Assembly: GCA_905221605.1 (NCBI GenBank)
Contig: CAJNDS010001180.1
Location: forward strand, 540,725 to 604,724
Length of the DNA stretch: 64,000 nt
From: Symbiodinium natans
Taxonomy: Eukaryota; Sar; Dinophyceae; Suessiales; Symbiodiniaceae
Direction of reading: 5' to 3'
In this document: in pieces, positions 51,852 through 60,925 of the stretch
Position numbering within the stretch: position 1 is the first letter of the stretch
How the letters are laid out: each line of letters begins with the position of its first letter
The notes under the pieces: generated by a model
Database searches by the model: none
What the model saw: the letters and a program-made list of their open reading frames with translations, nothing else
Told to the model about the DNA's origin: nothing
Program-made: the position numbers and the translations under genes

Positions 51852-52062
51852 GTGAAGGAAAGGTGGTGACAGGCGCCAGTGCCCATTGGAAGCTTGCGGG
51901 TGTGTGCTTAGATCAAGTTTGTATAAGTCAAACTTGCTTGGACATTGGACAAAAGTTCCCAGATGTCATAAGTTCCTTTTGAGCCACTCCGCGCGAGGTC
52001 TCATTCCCAGCGGATCAGGGTTACGCAGTTATGCAAGCCACGAACATCATTGACGATCGTGA

Positions 52063-52200
52063 ATGGCGAAGGCTGTGTGCATTGCAGCTGTGACAGCCAG
52101 GCACTTCACTCGTCGGAACGCAGTAATGCCCAAGCTCGATCATCGATTTTTCCCAAGGCCCGCCCAGCGCGGTCGCCCCGGCTGCACACCCTGCGCCTGA
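52063..52200 (+). CDS. 45-aa basic protein or start exon
   Basis: MAKAVCIAAVTARHFTR, MPKLDHRFFPRPAQRG, TGA. Short hydrophobic N-terminus followed by Arg/Pro-rich sequence, possibly a targeting peptide. Confidence 0.5.
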   Translation: MAKAVCIAAVTARHFTRRNAVMPKLDHRFFPRPAQRGRPGCTPCA

Positions 52201-52344
52201 GACAGCACTTCAGGAACCCCCCCAAAAAAATTTTAAACCAGCGGATAAGTAGAGTAGGGTGGGGTAGAGAAGAGTTGAGACACTGTCGCAGACCCTCCAG
52301 TATGCATGTACAAGCGGTCGAAGACAGAAGTCACCCTGAACAGC

Positions 52345-52455
52345 CTAAACCCCCCAAACCCCCCAAACCCCCTAAACTCCCTAAACCCCCTAAATCCCCT
52401 AAACCCCCTAAACCCCCTAAACCCCAAACCCCAAACCCCAAACCCTAAACACTAA
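52345..52455. repeat. CCCCTAAA/CCCCAAA tract
   Basis: C-rich telomere-like units. A short open stretch before it (MHVQAVEDRSHPEQP, about 52301) may be an exon. Confidence 0.7.
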
Positions 52456-52474
52456 ACTGTAAACCGCTGCCCAG

Positions 52475-52585
52475 GGCCGCAGCGAAGTCGCCCTTCGATC
52501 AGGAGCCCTGATTATGGGCGGTTGGGTGCATCCTTGGTTCCTTGGTTCAGAGATTCAAGGTCATAAAGGGCCCATCCTAGAATGA
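52475..52585 (+). CDS. last exon, 36 codons
   Basis: CCCAG|GGC acceptor; RSEVALRSGALIMGGWV, WFLGSEIQGHKGPILE, TGA. Confidence 0.65.
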   Translation, partial: GRSEVALRSGALIMGGWVHPWFLGSEIQGHKGPILE

Positions 52586-52742
52586 AGAGTTAAGGTAGGC
52601 CCTACACCTGCTAGGGTTTAGATCTTTGTCAGTTGTTTGTTTATCTATACTATTGAAACTTATGAGTATGGTTCTGTTTCTGTTGTTCAGGCTGTTGGTC
52701 CCTTTGAGAAGTGAGTAGGGGCCAGGCTGCTCCTTCGAAATA

Positions 52743-52852
52743 ATGGCAACATGCAAGGGATGCTTCTGGGAAGTTCTCTACACCAGGGGTTCTTGTGAAA
52801 GACGGAGCCTGATATCTGAACCAGGGTTCCTTTTTAGGGTACCCACTCATAT
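52743..52852 (+). CDS. exon candidate
   Basis: MATCKGCFWEVLYTRGS and SLISEPGFLFRVPTHIS to a GGTACC donor, then poly-C (52868-52887). A second frame (GARLLLRNNGNMQGMLL) overlaps. Confidence 0.45.
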
Positions 52853-52934
52853 CTCAGGTACCCCCTTCCCCCCCCCCCCCCCCCCCCAAGAAAAAATGTA
52901 AAATAATAATAAAGAAAAGGAAACCTGATGCCAG

Positions 52935-53102
52935 GGGCCCAAGGCCGTTAGCCTGGACCCGCTGCTCAACGACCAACTCAGCTCCATGGGGCAAGAGGCT
53001 GCAGGGAGGGTGCAGAATCTCCGAGGTTCATGCCAGGGCAAATCCTTATATATAAGCATCAAAACCGCCCCGAAAACCTCCCAAACCCGAAATGCCAAAT
53101 AA
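52935..53102 (+). CDS. 55-codon exon
   Basis: GCCAG|GGG acceptor; KAVSLDPLLNDQLSSMG, QEAAGRVQNLRGSCQG and YISIKTAPKTSQTRNAK. TAA at 53100, or a GC donor at 53094. Confidence 0.65.
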   Translation, partial: GPKAVSLDPLLNDQLSSMGQEAAGRVQNLRGSCQGKSLYISIKTAPKTSQTRNAK

Positions 53103-53318
53103 GGGGTGCTTTATAAAGGCTCCAAAGCCCCAAATCCCCCCCACCCCCCGCAAAGACTCCGAAAAGGTTCGATTCCTTAGAGGGACTCAGGGAGCTGCCG
53201 AGGTGCCAAGCTCCCAAATTATTCGGGGGGTCTCTCTACAAGGAGCATTTTTTCGCGAAATAATACAAACACTTGCCACAGCATCCCCCCAAGGAAGATA
53301 ACCCCCTATTTTCGCAGA

Positions 53319-53411
53319 CCCTCTCCATCTCAAGCATCTGCGTGAAGCCCGCGACAGGGATCCACGTCTTCGCTAATTGTGCGTTCTCCGTGGCAAGCCT
53401 CCTTAAACCCT
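53319..53411 (+). CDS. exon, two open frames
   Basis: After TTCGCAG: SISSICVKPATGIHVFAN ... ASLLKP, TAA; or PLHLKHLREARDRDPRL. A small exon upstream (53170-53202, FDSLEGLRELP) is likely. Confidence 0.5.
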
Positions 53412-53475
53412 AAACCCTAGACCCTATACCCTAGACCCTGAACCCCCAAAACCCCCCCCCCCCCTTTGTTGCCAG

Positions 53476-53520
53476 ATTAGCCACCTGCTGCTGCGAGCTG
53501 GGCCCGCCAAGGATTTCGAG
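53476..53520 (+). CDS. 15-codon exon, ankyrin-like fragment
   Basis: GCCAG acceptor; ISHLLLRAGPAKDFE; GC donor. The pattern LLLRAG resembles an ankyrin-repeat helix, but the segment is too short to assign. Confidence 0.45.
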
Positions 53521-53554
53521 GCATGAGGGGATGTTGTTGGGGCAGCCTTGTCCC

Positions 53555-53715
53555 CCCTGAACCCTAAACCCCAAAACTCTAAACCCCAAACCCCAAACCT
53601 TAAACCTTAAACCCCAAACCCTAAACCCCAAAACTCTAAACCCCAAACCCTAAACCCTAAACCCTCAACTCTAAACCCCAAACCCCAAACCCTAAACCCC
53701 AAACCCTAAACCCTT
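53555..53715. repeat. CCCCAAA/CCCTAAA array
   Basis: Mixed C-rich telomere-type units before the acceptor at 53731. Confidence 0.85.
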
Positions 53716-53731
53716 GTTGGGCTCGGAGCAG

Positions 53732-54263
53732 GGGGGCGCAGTTTTTCTGCAGAGCTGCGAGACTCCTCTGAGCCTTTTTCAAGCGCTGCGCTTCTGTGGA
53801 GACTCGTCCCAAGATCACGAAACAGGGTTTAGGGTTTAGGGTTTAGGGTTTAGGGTTTAGGGTTTAGGGTTTAGGGTTTAGGGTTTAGTGTAACAGCCCG
53901 ACTCCTTCAAAAAGCCACGGTGTGTTTTTGTTCGGTCCACTGCCTTCAGCTCCTCGAGAGCCCGGGCCGCGAACCGGCTCCTCCTCCGCAGCGGAGGCCT
54001 GCTCTCGCGCAGTTGTGGTTTAGGGGTTTGGGGTTTGGGGTTTGGGGTTTACGGTTTAGGGTGTAGGGTTTGTGGTTTGGTTTAGGGTTAGGGTTTAGTG
54101 AACACTGAACAGGTGGATCTCTGATGTGAGACTTCGGTTGTGGACTCGCACTCTCTATTGGGTCAACTCTAGAAGTGAAGAGACTATCTGGGTGTTGGAT
54201 AGCTGCCCTAGACTGCAGTGTTTGGTGATGTGTTTTTGTGAGTACGAGCTGCTGACAACTTGA
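53732..54263 (+). CDS. three exons with telomere-type introns
   Basis: 53732-53826: GGAVFLQSCETPLSLFQ ... GDSSQDHET, donor GTTTAGGG. 53950-54017 is open as LLESPGREPAPPPQRR or SSRARAANRLLLRSGG; donor GTTTAGGG. 54113-54263: WISDVRLRLWTRTLYW, EETIWVLDSCPRLQCL, CEYELLTT, TGA. The middle exon's frame fits the upstream exon in one reading and the downstream exon in the other, so the model is incomplete. Confidence 0.55.
53827..53888 (+). repeat. TTTAGGG intronic tract
   Basis: Nine near-perfect units starting at the donor. Confidence 0.9.
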
Positions 54264-54404
54264 GGAGGTGTGGGGCGGAAGGGGCGGGCACGCACTCTTC
54301 ATAGAATGAAGGAACGTGGCCAGAGTCAGTACACGAACTCCTCGTCCTGGTAGTTGATGCCTGGTAACGCAGAAACAGCCGGGCTCCAAGCTTTGCCCCC
54401 CAAG

Positions 54405-54560
54405 CCCTAAACCCCTATAAACCCTATAAACCCTGGAAACGCTATAAACCCTTTAACCCTATAAATCCTATAAACCCTGTAAACCCTGTGTAATTCAACC
54501 CTATAAACCCTGTAAACCCCATATACCCTGTAAACCCTATCCACCCTAAAAAACCTTTAG
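54405..54560. repeat. CCCTATAAA/CCCTGTAAA array
   Basis: A nine-base variant of the telomere-like unit repeated about 15 times. Confidence 0.8.
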
Positions 54561-54611
54561 AATCTGAGGGATGCGAGATGTAATCCATCGCGAAGAGCCC
54601 GCAGGCTCTTC

Positions 54612-54671
54612 CTTCCCTTCAGCAGCCCCCCGCCCGAGACGCAGCAGCCGAAGGCTCCTGTCGGTTTGTTG
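54612..54671 (+). CDS. exon before an AT microsatellite
   Basis: CCGCAG|G acceptor; ALPSLQQPPARDAAAEG; GT donor at about 54664-54672, then (AT)n and ATAC repeats (54677-54705). Confidence 0.5.
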
Positions 54672-54848
54672 AGTCGTATATATATATATATACATACATA
54701 CATACGCAGATCTCCACACATTCTGAATCTAAGCATGTAAGAGTATCAGAATATTTTGTGACATAATGATATGTTAAAATACAACTTTCAGTACTCAAAC
54801 TATACAAGTATAAATACAATATCGTCGATAATATCGTATAAGAAAAAG

Positions 54849-55099
54849 AACTGACCTGTTCAAGGAGAGCGCAGAAGGACGGAGCTTCTTTGGGGCCCAT
54901 AGCCCTCTTCTTGGGGATTCCCAGCATGCAGGTTTCGAGTGGTTTAGGGTTTAGGTTTGGGGTGGTATTGTAGCCCGATTTCGCAAACATACCCGGATTG
55001 GTAGTGGACAGTTGCAAGCACTGGCAACCTTTGCCAGCCCCGCTCCCCCCTACAGATTCAGACAGCGGCGGATTTACCGTCGTCGTCCTGGGTCCTTAG
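54849..55099 (+). CDS. two exons, unknown protein
   Basis: 54849-54941: LFKESAEGRSFFGAHSP ... SQHAGFE, donor GTTTAGGG. 54974-55099: after TGTAG, PDFANIPGLVVDSCKHW, PTDSDSGGFTVVVLGP, TAG. The phase between them is not resolved; a GT before the stop could lead on to 55191. Confidence 0.55.
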
Positions 55100-55190
55100 G
55101 CAAAACCTGCTCTGCGGTTTCAATTCTCAGCCCTCAGCCCTGAAGGGCTCAACCCTAAACAAAGCCCCTCCCCCAACCGCCAAAACCCAG

Positions 55191-55664
55191 AACCCTTGGG
55201 ACTTTGGCGATGTAGGGACCCAAATCCTTGACCGCAAGGTGGCCATGTTCCGCAGCGGACCTGAGTCCAAGGTGCACGTGCCGCGCTCACGGGTTGAGGG
55301 TTTAGGGTTTAGGGTTTCGGGGTTTGGGGTTTGGGGTTTAGGGTATTTAGGGTTTGGGGTTCGGGTTTGGGTTTGGGGTTGGGGTTTAGGGCTTAGAGCT
55401 TTGGGCTTAAGGCCGTCCCCTTCAACGCGGATCCTCAATTGAAGCATCCGTTGAACAAGGGCGGATGTTGGGGTTTAGGGTATAGGGTTTAGGGTTGAGG
55501 GTTGACTTGAAGTGGCGAACACAACTCACGAGTCAAGCGGCGCGGCTGAAGAAACATGCGCCGCCATCATAGACGTTTCATTAGTCACGCAGGAGTTGAA
55601 CATTGGGCGACTGCGCGTGAAATTCCAACTTGAATGCAGCAGGCACGAGCACCTCGGTCTATGA
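55191..55664 (+). CDS. three exons joined by telomere-repeat introns
   Basis: Exon 55191-55292: NPWDFGDVGTQILDRK, MFRSGPESKVHVPRSR. The intron 55293-55411 starts GTTGAGGGTTTAGGG and ends TTAAG. Exon 55412-55472: AVPFNADPQLKHPLNKG. The intron 55473-55512 is 40 nt of TTTAGGG variants. Exon 55513-55664: VANTTHESSGAAEETC, DVSLVTQELNIGRLRV, FQLECSRHEHLGL, TGA. All phases match. It is one of the clearest examples in the window. Function unknown. Confidence 0.75.
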
Positions 55665-55725
55665 CGTGGTTTGAGCCATAATGAGTTTTCCCCCAACAGC
55701 TCGAGCTTTGGAGTCTTCACCACCC

Positions 55726-56385
55726 CCGAATGAGAAACCACCAAGGTTCGGGACGCGGAGCCCACTCCGAATGATAAACCACCACCACCAAGGTTCAGGA
55801 CGCGGAGCACCCTGCGAATGATACACCACCAAGGTTCGGGACGCGTAGCACCCTCCGAATGATAAACAACCAAGGTTCGGGCCGCGGAGCACCTTCCGAA
55901 TGAGGGACGCGGAGCCCCCTCCGAATGATAAGCCACCAAGGTTCGGGACGCGGAGCCCTCTCCGAATGATAAACCACCAAGGTTCGGGACGCGGAGCCCA
56001 CTCCGAATGACAAACCACCAAGGTTCGGGACACGGAGCCCCCTCCGAATGATAATGCACCAAGGTTCGGGACGCGGAGCCCCCTCCGAATGATAAACCAC
56101 CAAGGTTCAGGACGCGGAGCACCCTCCGAATGATAAGCCACCAAGGTTCGGGACGCGGAGCCCTCTCCGAATGATAAACCACCAAGGTTCGGGACGCGGA
56201 GCAGCTTCCGAATGATGAAGCGCCAAGGTTCGGGACGCGGAGCCCCCTCCGAATGATAAGCCACCAAAGGCCGGGACGCGGAGCCCCCTCCGAATGATAA
56301 ACCACCAAGGTTCGGGACGCAGAGCCCCATCCAAGAATGATAAACCGCCACGGTTCGGGATGCGGAGCCCCTCCGAAGGCTAAAC
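55726..56385. repeat. 41-bp minisatellite, ~16 units
   Basis: The unit CCAAGGTTCGGGACGCGGAG + CCCCCTCCGAATGATAAACCA is mostly 41 bp. As 41 is not a multiple of three, minus-strand frames rotate (PEPWWFIIRR, RVPNLGGLSFGG, SASRTLVVYHSE). Not called as a gene. Confidence 0.9.
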
Positions 56386-56410
56386 CTGGACGTGCAAACC
56401 CCTTTGTTCG

Positions 56411-56578
56411 ACGAACCTGTGATGAAAAGTCCCTAATGCTGTCAAACACCCTTCAAAACCCAAAGCCCCTTACATCAACGGGGACATAAAGCCAGAAACT
56501 CTCTCAGCAACTCCAGAGGCACCGCCAGTGCCGGCGCAGGCCTACGCAGCCACGAAGGGGGCTGCCTTGGCCCCTTGA
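56411..56578 (+). CDS. exon, about 55 codons
   Basis: KVPNAVKHPSKPKAPYIN, GDIKPETLSATPEAPPV and PAQAYAATKGAALAP, TGA. Pro/Ala-rich, good GC3. Confidence 0.55.
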
Positions 56579-56756
56579 CGCGAATTCTCATTCGGGTGTT
56601 TCAAAGAATTAGGGTTTAGGGCCTAGGGTGCCCTTTTTTCGGGGTTCCAGGCCTTCAGCAAGGTGACGAGATGACATCACCACGAACCTTTTATACTGGT
56701 ATGAAGAATCAGAACAATAATCTTTAAATGAGAAGGGAGAGGGGGGGGGGCGCCAG

Positions 56757-57083
56757 GTTCAGCCTGCAATGTGCAGCCGGACGCCCAGAGTGGCTGGGAA
56801 GCAGGCCGCCTTGAAGGCATCGGGACATGGATCAAGGCGTCCGACATCTGGAGGCGCCTTCAGCGCAAAATAGCAAGTAACCGGTATCATGATGATCATA
56901 TTGTTCATATAATCATAATCATAGTCACTAATCCTAGTACTCACACTTTCAGAATGATATCAGTAGCGATTAACACATAAGCACAAAAAACCAATAAAGA
57001 TCCGCCCAAGGTCGATGCCCAGTGCTGAACCTGCAGGCGCAACACCCTCCTCCAGCTGCCAATGCACTCATCGGCTTACCCTG
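56757..57083 (+). CDS. two exons, in-phase
   Basis: 56757-56876: GCCAG|GT acceptor; GWEAGRLEGIGTWIKAS, DIWRRLQRKIA; donor A|GTAACC. 57011-57083: CAAG|GT; RCPVLNLQAQHPPPAAN, ALIGLP; donor TG|GTAGGG. The phase matches across the AT-rich intron 56877-57010. Product not recognised. Confidence 0.65.
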
Positions 57084-57084
57084 G

Positions 57085-57150
57085 TAGGGTTATAAGATAT
57101 ATATATGTATATATACATATGTAATATATATATATATATGATCTAGTTTC
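57085..57150. repeat. AT/ATGT microsatellite
   Basis: ATATAT and TATG units inside the intron downstream of 57083. Confidence 0.85.
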
Positions 57151-57228
57151 TTAAATGTATGTCTGTTTATTTGTTAATTCATTTTTATTTGGTTATTTAG
57201 TTATTTGTTTCAAATCGCAACAACAATG

Positions 57229-57319
57229 CAGGTACCCTGTACAACAAGGTAACTTTACACTTCCGCCGTTCCTGACCCTGTGCAGCAAGGTAACTTTACA
57301 TTTCCGCCGTTCCTTAGCA
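57229..57319. repeat. tandem 46-bp duplication carrying a donor
   Basis: ACCCTGTACAACAAGGTAAC and ACCCTGTGCAGCAAGGTAAC each precede TTTACACTTCCGCCGTTCC or a close variant. Both copies offer CAAG|GTAAC. Confidence 0.7.
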
Positions 57320-57347
57320 CGAAGGGATTCGTTGCCCTCGTTGCCAG

Positions 57348-57793
57348 GTCCGTGCGCTGAGCCAGTCCTTGGCTGGACTCGGGGCGAAGACTTTCAATTG
57401 GTTGGGAATCCCGGCTTGGGTTTAGGGTTTAGGGTTAAGGGTTTAGGGTGTAGGGTTTAGGGTTAGGGTTTAGGGTTTAGGGTTTAGGGTTTAGAGTGAT
57501 CTACCCGACGTTGAGGTATCGAGACTGTTGGGGGATGGGATGGCTCAGCTAGGATTTGCGTAAGGGCCTGCGACCCGAATCGGCCAAGCATCTTCCGAAG
57601 ACCCGAGAGCAAAACCTCGAGGTCCTCGGGCCTCAGCAAGCTCCAGCGAAGAGATCTCGCCGAGGCGGGGTGGTTATGTTGGTTTGTGGTTGTCAGGGTG
57701 TTGCGGGTCATGTGCCCTTTGGGCCATAGGTTGGATCCATCTTGTGTGTTCCTCTTTGGAAGCGACACGCCGTTCCTTGGAGAGATGGCATAA
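57348..57793 (+). CDS. three exons joined in phase
   Basis: 57348-57419: RALSQSLAGLGAKTFNW, LGIPAW, donor GTTTAGGG. The intron is TTTAGGG repeat to TTTAG. 57495-57559: SDLPDVEVSRLLGDGMA, donor GTAAGG. 57622-57793: SSGLSKLQRRDLAEAGW, LCWFVVVRVLRVM, SCVFLFGSDTPFLGEM, TAA. The hydrophobic WFVVVRVLRV may be a membrane or buried helix. A 172-codon minus frame over the same DNA is a shadow. Confidence 0.7.
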
Positions 57794-58020
57794 GTTACAG
57801 ATCTCATGTCCACCAGAACCTGAAATGGAACTATTTCGCAGCCTCTTTCATTCTTGTCCAGCCTGACAATCATGAGATCAGAAGCTGGCCGCAGCCCACC
57901 CAAATCAGTGACCGTAGATCTCGAGGTGGTGTTGGAGTACTGCAGGCCCGGCGCTTTTGGCTTTGGGTGTTTTTGCGGTGGGCTTTCCCTGTGCCATCGC
58001 AAGAGTCATGCCTCATCTGC
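57794..58020 (+). CDS. further open segments, linkage unclear
   Basis: 57803-57866 reads ISCPPEPEMELFRSLFH, and 57880-58020 is open as TVDLEVVLEYCRPGAFG or SDRRSRGGVGVLQARR. They could be additional exons of the preceding gene. Confidence 0.35.
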
Positions 58021-58045
58021 TTGTCGCCCTCAACCCTAAACCCTA

Positions 58046-58138
58046 GATGCAGGTTTAGGGTTTAGGGTTTAGGGTTTAGGGTTTAGGGTTTAGGGTTTAG
58101 GGTTTAGGGTTTAGGGTTTAGGGTTTAGGGTTTAGGGA
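58046..58138. repeat. TTTAGGG array
   Basis: Thirteen near-perfect units. Confidence 0.9.
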
Positions 58139-58239
58139 GGATGCTCGCACAGACATCATGAGGTGAGGGCTTGTTGACGCTGAATGCCTGAGGAGTCCAC
58201 TCCAATCTCTATGCCCCCCACTCCCCGAATACTTGCAGT

Positions 58240-58305
58240 ACCCCTAACCCTAAACCCTAAACCCTAAACCCTGAACCCTAAACCCTAAACCCTAAACCCT
58301 AAACT
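58240..58305. repeat. CCCTAAA array
   Basis: Nine units before the acceptor GTGCAG at 58311-58316. Confidence 0.85.
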
Positions 58306-58316
58306 GGTGCAGGCCC

Positions 58317-58742
58317 TGTGCGCATCTGGACCCCACTCTCGAGGCCGGCTGCATACGGAAGGTCGAAACGTAAGGGCATGGTTGCTCTCCTCCTGTTCTT
58401 CCTTCGCGGGGTTCGCGGGGTTCGCGGGGTTTGCAATGCATCAAGGCCCTCAACCCCAAAGTGCAGGGTACATCCTCCATAGCCTCAGCAAGTCCCCAAT
58501 GTCACTCAGCACTCCGGGGATGAGTCACCCGTGGGAAGGACCTCTGCATCGACCTTGAGCAGATCCAGTGGGCCGAGGCCAGGCGCCTGAGGTATATGTC
58601 ACTTACTGTTGGTTGGTAGGGAACCCTATATCCCCCTATGTATACCCTTTAAGGGAGTATAGGGTGCCTCACTACCTCATTCCCTACTAACCAACAGTAA
58701 GGTCAGGGATGTTGAGAGGGTTGAGAATTCATAAGGCTTGAG
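58317..58742 (+). CDS. exons flanking a family III introner
   Basis: 58317-58365 (LCASGPHSRGRLHTE) is a likely first segment. 58525-58591 (TRGKDLCIDLEQIQWAEA) ends AG|GTATAT. The intron 58592-58702 is a hairpin element ending CAACAGTAAG. 58703-58742 (SGMLRGLRIHKA, TGA) restores frame. The stretch 58467-58524 is also open in another frame (YILHSLSKSPMSLSTPG). Confidence 0.55.
58603..58701 (+). mobile_element. family III introner-like element
   Basis: TTACTGTTGGTTGGTAGGGA at the left pairs with TCCCTACTAACCAACAGTAA at the right (19 of 20). It coincides with the intron. Confidence 0.75.
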
Positions 58743-58830
58743 GGGTCTTCCCCACGAGCTTCTCAGACAAGCTCCGCGCAGTTTCCCGAGCTGCGCTTCC
58801 GTTCTGGTCCGATAGGCAACCCAAAAACGA

Positions 58831-58907
58831 GGCTTAACATTACTATTATGGAATTAGGTACCCAAAACCATACTAAATAGGGTTTTGGGGTACCTAATGC
58901 GGCTTAA
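58831..58907. mobile_element. hairpin flanked by direct repeats
   Basis: TAGGTACCCAAAACC pairs with GGTTTTGGGGTACCTA. GGCTTAAC occurs on both sides (58831, 58900), like a target-site duplication. Confidence 0.55.
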
Positions 58908-58958
58908 CTTTGCGTCGCCAGCATGTTGTGTTCTGCTGATTGTTCTTCGCCGGCCCAG

Positions 58959-59027
58959 GTCTCTGGGTCTCCAGCGGCAGTGGGGCGAGAGGTGCCTAGA
59001 GCGCGCGGAAACCAGTGCAAGCCTTGA
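58959..59027 (+). CDS. 22-codon last exon
   Basis: GCCCAG|GTC acceptor; SGSPAAVGREVPRARGN, TGA. Confidence 0.5.
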   Translation, partial: VSGSPAAVGREVPRARGNQCKP

Positions 59028-59203
59028 ACCGAGTCCTTTGGAAGTGGTATTGTAGGTTCTCTAACTTCTGATTATAGGCCCATTAGCCAGGTTCCCCCCC
59101 CCCCCCTCCAAATTTTGAGAACAACAAAAACCATGTGCTTGACCTGCTTCTGAAGTTGCCATGTGCCGTTTGCTTTCGCGGTAACGAAGCATAGGGTTAG
59201 TTG

Positions 59204-59407
59204 CATGTTGTATTAAGAGTTCGGGTCTGGGGGTTGTATTCCCCACTATGTCACCCGAACATGTGGGGTGTGTACCAGGAGGGATCGAAACCCAGCAAGT
59301 GCCGGCGGATTCCAGCTAAGGCGCCGGCACCACAGAAGCTCGCCCTCAACTGCTACCCGATGCTTGAAGGGGCACACCATACCAGTAGCTACTTAAACCT
59401 GCCGTAA
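59204..59407 (+). CDS. exon, about 65 codons
   Basis: LYSPLCHPNMWGVYQEG, KCRRIPAKAPAPQKLAL, NCYPMLEGAHHTSSYLN, TAA. Confidence 0.55.
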   Translation, partial: HVVLRVRVWGLYSPLCHPNMWGVYQEGSKPSKCRRIPAKAPAPQKLALNCYPMLEGAHHTSSYLNLP

Positions 59408-59421
59408 GCTGCTGACTGAAG

Positions 59422-59711
59422 TTCGCCCGAAGCACCGTTGGGCAAGCAGGCGCCGCCTCCAGCATGGCTCACGAAGGCTCCAGATTCCGCAGAGGACAGA
59501 GATCTGCAGTTTAGGGTTTAGGGTTTAGGGTTTCGGAGTCCAAGCTGTGCAGAGAGGAGCCCCTGCGCCGGCCAGTGATGGCCTCGCAAAGGCCTGGGGT
59601 CACAAGGTTCTCAGATTTGAGAGTCGGGACGAATATGGATTTATATCATTCTTGCTGCTCATAAAGAACTATCCATCAAGAACTATCAAAGCAAGATGTG
59701 CAAATACATGA
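59422..59711 (+). CDS. two exons around a very short TTTAGGG tract
   Basis: 59422-59508: AG|TTC acceptor; RSTVGQAGAASSMAHEG, FRRGQRSA. Then GTTTAGGGTTTAGGGTTTAG (20 nt), which must be removed or it gives an in-frame TAG. 59529-59711: VQAVQRGAPAPASDGLA, WGHKVLRFESRDEYGF, FLLLIKNYPSRTIKAR, TGA. The second exon is strongly coding; the first has rival frames. Confidence 0.55.
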
Positions 59712-59767
59712 TATACATATATACACACATTGCAGAATAATCTTCGAGGGTGACTTGGGGGGCTGAG

Positions 59768-59914
59768 AGTCGTCGTCGTAGTAGTAGTAGTAGAAGAAGA
59801 AGTAGTAGCAGTAGCAGTAGTAGCAGTAGTAGCAGTAGTAGCAGTAGTAGCAGTAGTAGCAGTAGTAGCAGTAGTAGCAGTAGTAGCAGTAGTAGCAGTA
59901 GTAGCAGTAGTAGC

Positions 59915-59951
<37 letters not shown>

Positions 59952-59952
59952 C
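59768..59952. repeat. GTA/GCA trinucleotide array
   Basis: (GTAGCAGTA)n with flanking GTA runs. Poly-Ser, poly-Tyr and poly-Thr frames are artefacts. Confidence 0.95.
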
Positions 59953-59989
59953 AAATAGTAATATTACCGCACCTTAAAGCTTTGTCTCT

Positions 59990-60097
59990 GGCAGGGTCGA
60001 TCGCCGGCGGCATAGCTCGCCTAGCCATGCGCCAAGCAGAAGCCGACTGAGGGCGTCGCAGAGTGGCTTCAGCTCTGGCGTGTCAGTGGGTTTCCAA
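59990..60097 (+). CDS. exon, two rival frames
   Basis: TGGCAG|G acceptor; SIAGGIARLAMRQAEAD, TGA, or HAPSRSRLRASQSGFSS to TAA. Confidence 0.45.
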
Positions 60098-60120
60098 CCC
60101 TAAACCCTAAACACTTGCAG

Positions 60121-60219
60121 GACTTCCTCAGAAGGCCTCGAATGATGCACGACAGATGGACCGTAAAGCCAGCCAACATGGGGCAGACCCTTGAGACCTC
60201 CCTCAAGCTTATCCTATGA
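60121..60219 (+). CDS. last exon, 32 codons
   Basis: TTGCAG|GAC acceptor after a CCCTAAAC unit; FLRRPRMMHDRWTVKPA, NMGQTLETSLKLIL, TGA. Confidence 0.7.
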   Translation, partial: DFLRRPRMMHDRWTVKPANMGQTLETSLKLIL

Positions 60220-60340
60220 CATTGCCTTGACGTTTACTGTACATGATGTTGTATTATGTTGTATGATAGTGATTGCTCTTTGTATATTGCAATATCCCAT
60301 GTTTCTGTTGTTGTATTGTATTCTATGATATTCTATTTTT

Positions 60341-60589
60341 TTGATGTGGCTAACCAACCGTAGTACAGATACACGTACACACGAACATAGGCCGCAGCAC
60401 CGAGGCTCGCCTCCCCTCGCGGCACCCGCCGGCGAGTCGAGCGAAGCTCAGGGCGAAGTGCCCTGCGATGCCGAGATGGGAAGGCGACGGTGGGAGCTGC
60501 GCAGAGCAGCGGATGTCAGATCTGACAGCTTCGGCATTAGGGCTTCACAGGAGTCGGGTCGCGCTGTATATCGGTTAAAGAGAAGGTGA
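60341..60589 (+). CDS. 82-codon frame, Arg/Glu-rich
   Basis: SPPLAAPAGESSEAQGEV, AEMGRRRWELRRAADV and SFGIRASQESGRAVYRL, TGA. Good GC3 from about 60385. Confidence 0.55.
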   Translation: MMWLTNRSTDTRTHEHRPQHRGSPPLAAPAGESSEAQGEVPCDAEMGRRRWELRRAADVRSDSFGIRASQESGRAVYRLKRR

Positions 60590-60772
60590 CGCCTTGAGGA
60601 CGCCTCCACACGTGCACGCGTACCTGTGCGCATGTCGGAGAAGAGTCAACACCGAAACGCCTTCCAATGAGGGTCTGTTCTAAATTGGAGTCCCCTTAAC
60701 TGCAATGAGGGTTTGGTTTTAGGGTTTAGGGTTTACGGTTTACGGGTTTAGGGTTTAGGGCTTAGGGTTTAG

Positions 60773-60896
60773 GTTTGCAATCCCCATGTAATGACTGTGT
60801 CAGGGCTCAGCGGAAACGCTCCCCTTCACCGCCACCTGCGCTGTCGCCAGCCGTCCACTCTGCCAAGGCTTTGCCGCAGGATCCGTTGCTCTCGGA
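60773..60896 (+). CDS. internal exon, 41 codons
   Basis: TTTAG|GT acceptor at the end of a TTTAGGG tract (60716-60772); SPCNDCVRAQRKRSPSP ... LSPAVHSAKALPQDPLL; donor GA|GTTTAGG. Confidence 0.65.
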
Positions 60897-60925
60897 GTTT
60901 AGGGGGGTTTTGGGGTTAGAGTTGG

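Noticed and set aside
57531-57729. In-frame TAG read-through at 57550
   Set aside because: The frame with the TAG is not the coding one; the SDLPDVEVSRLLG frame with a GTAAGG donor fits the neighbours.
57484-58002. 172-codon minus-strand gene
   Set aside because: Three + exons with GT-AG introns in phase explain the region better.
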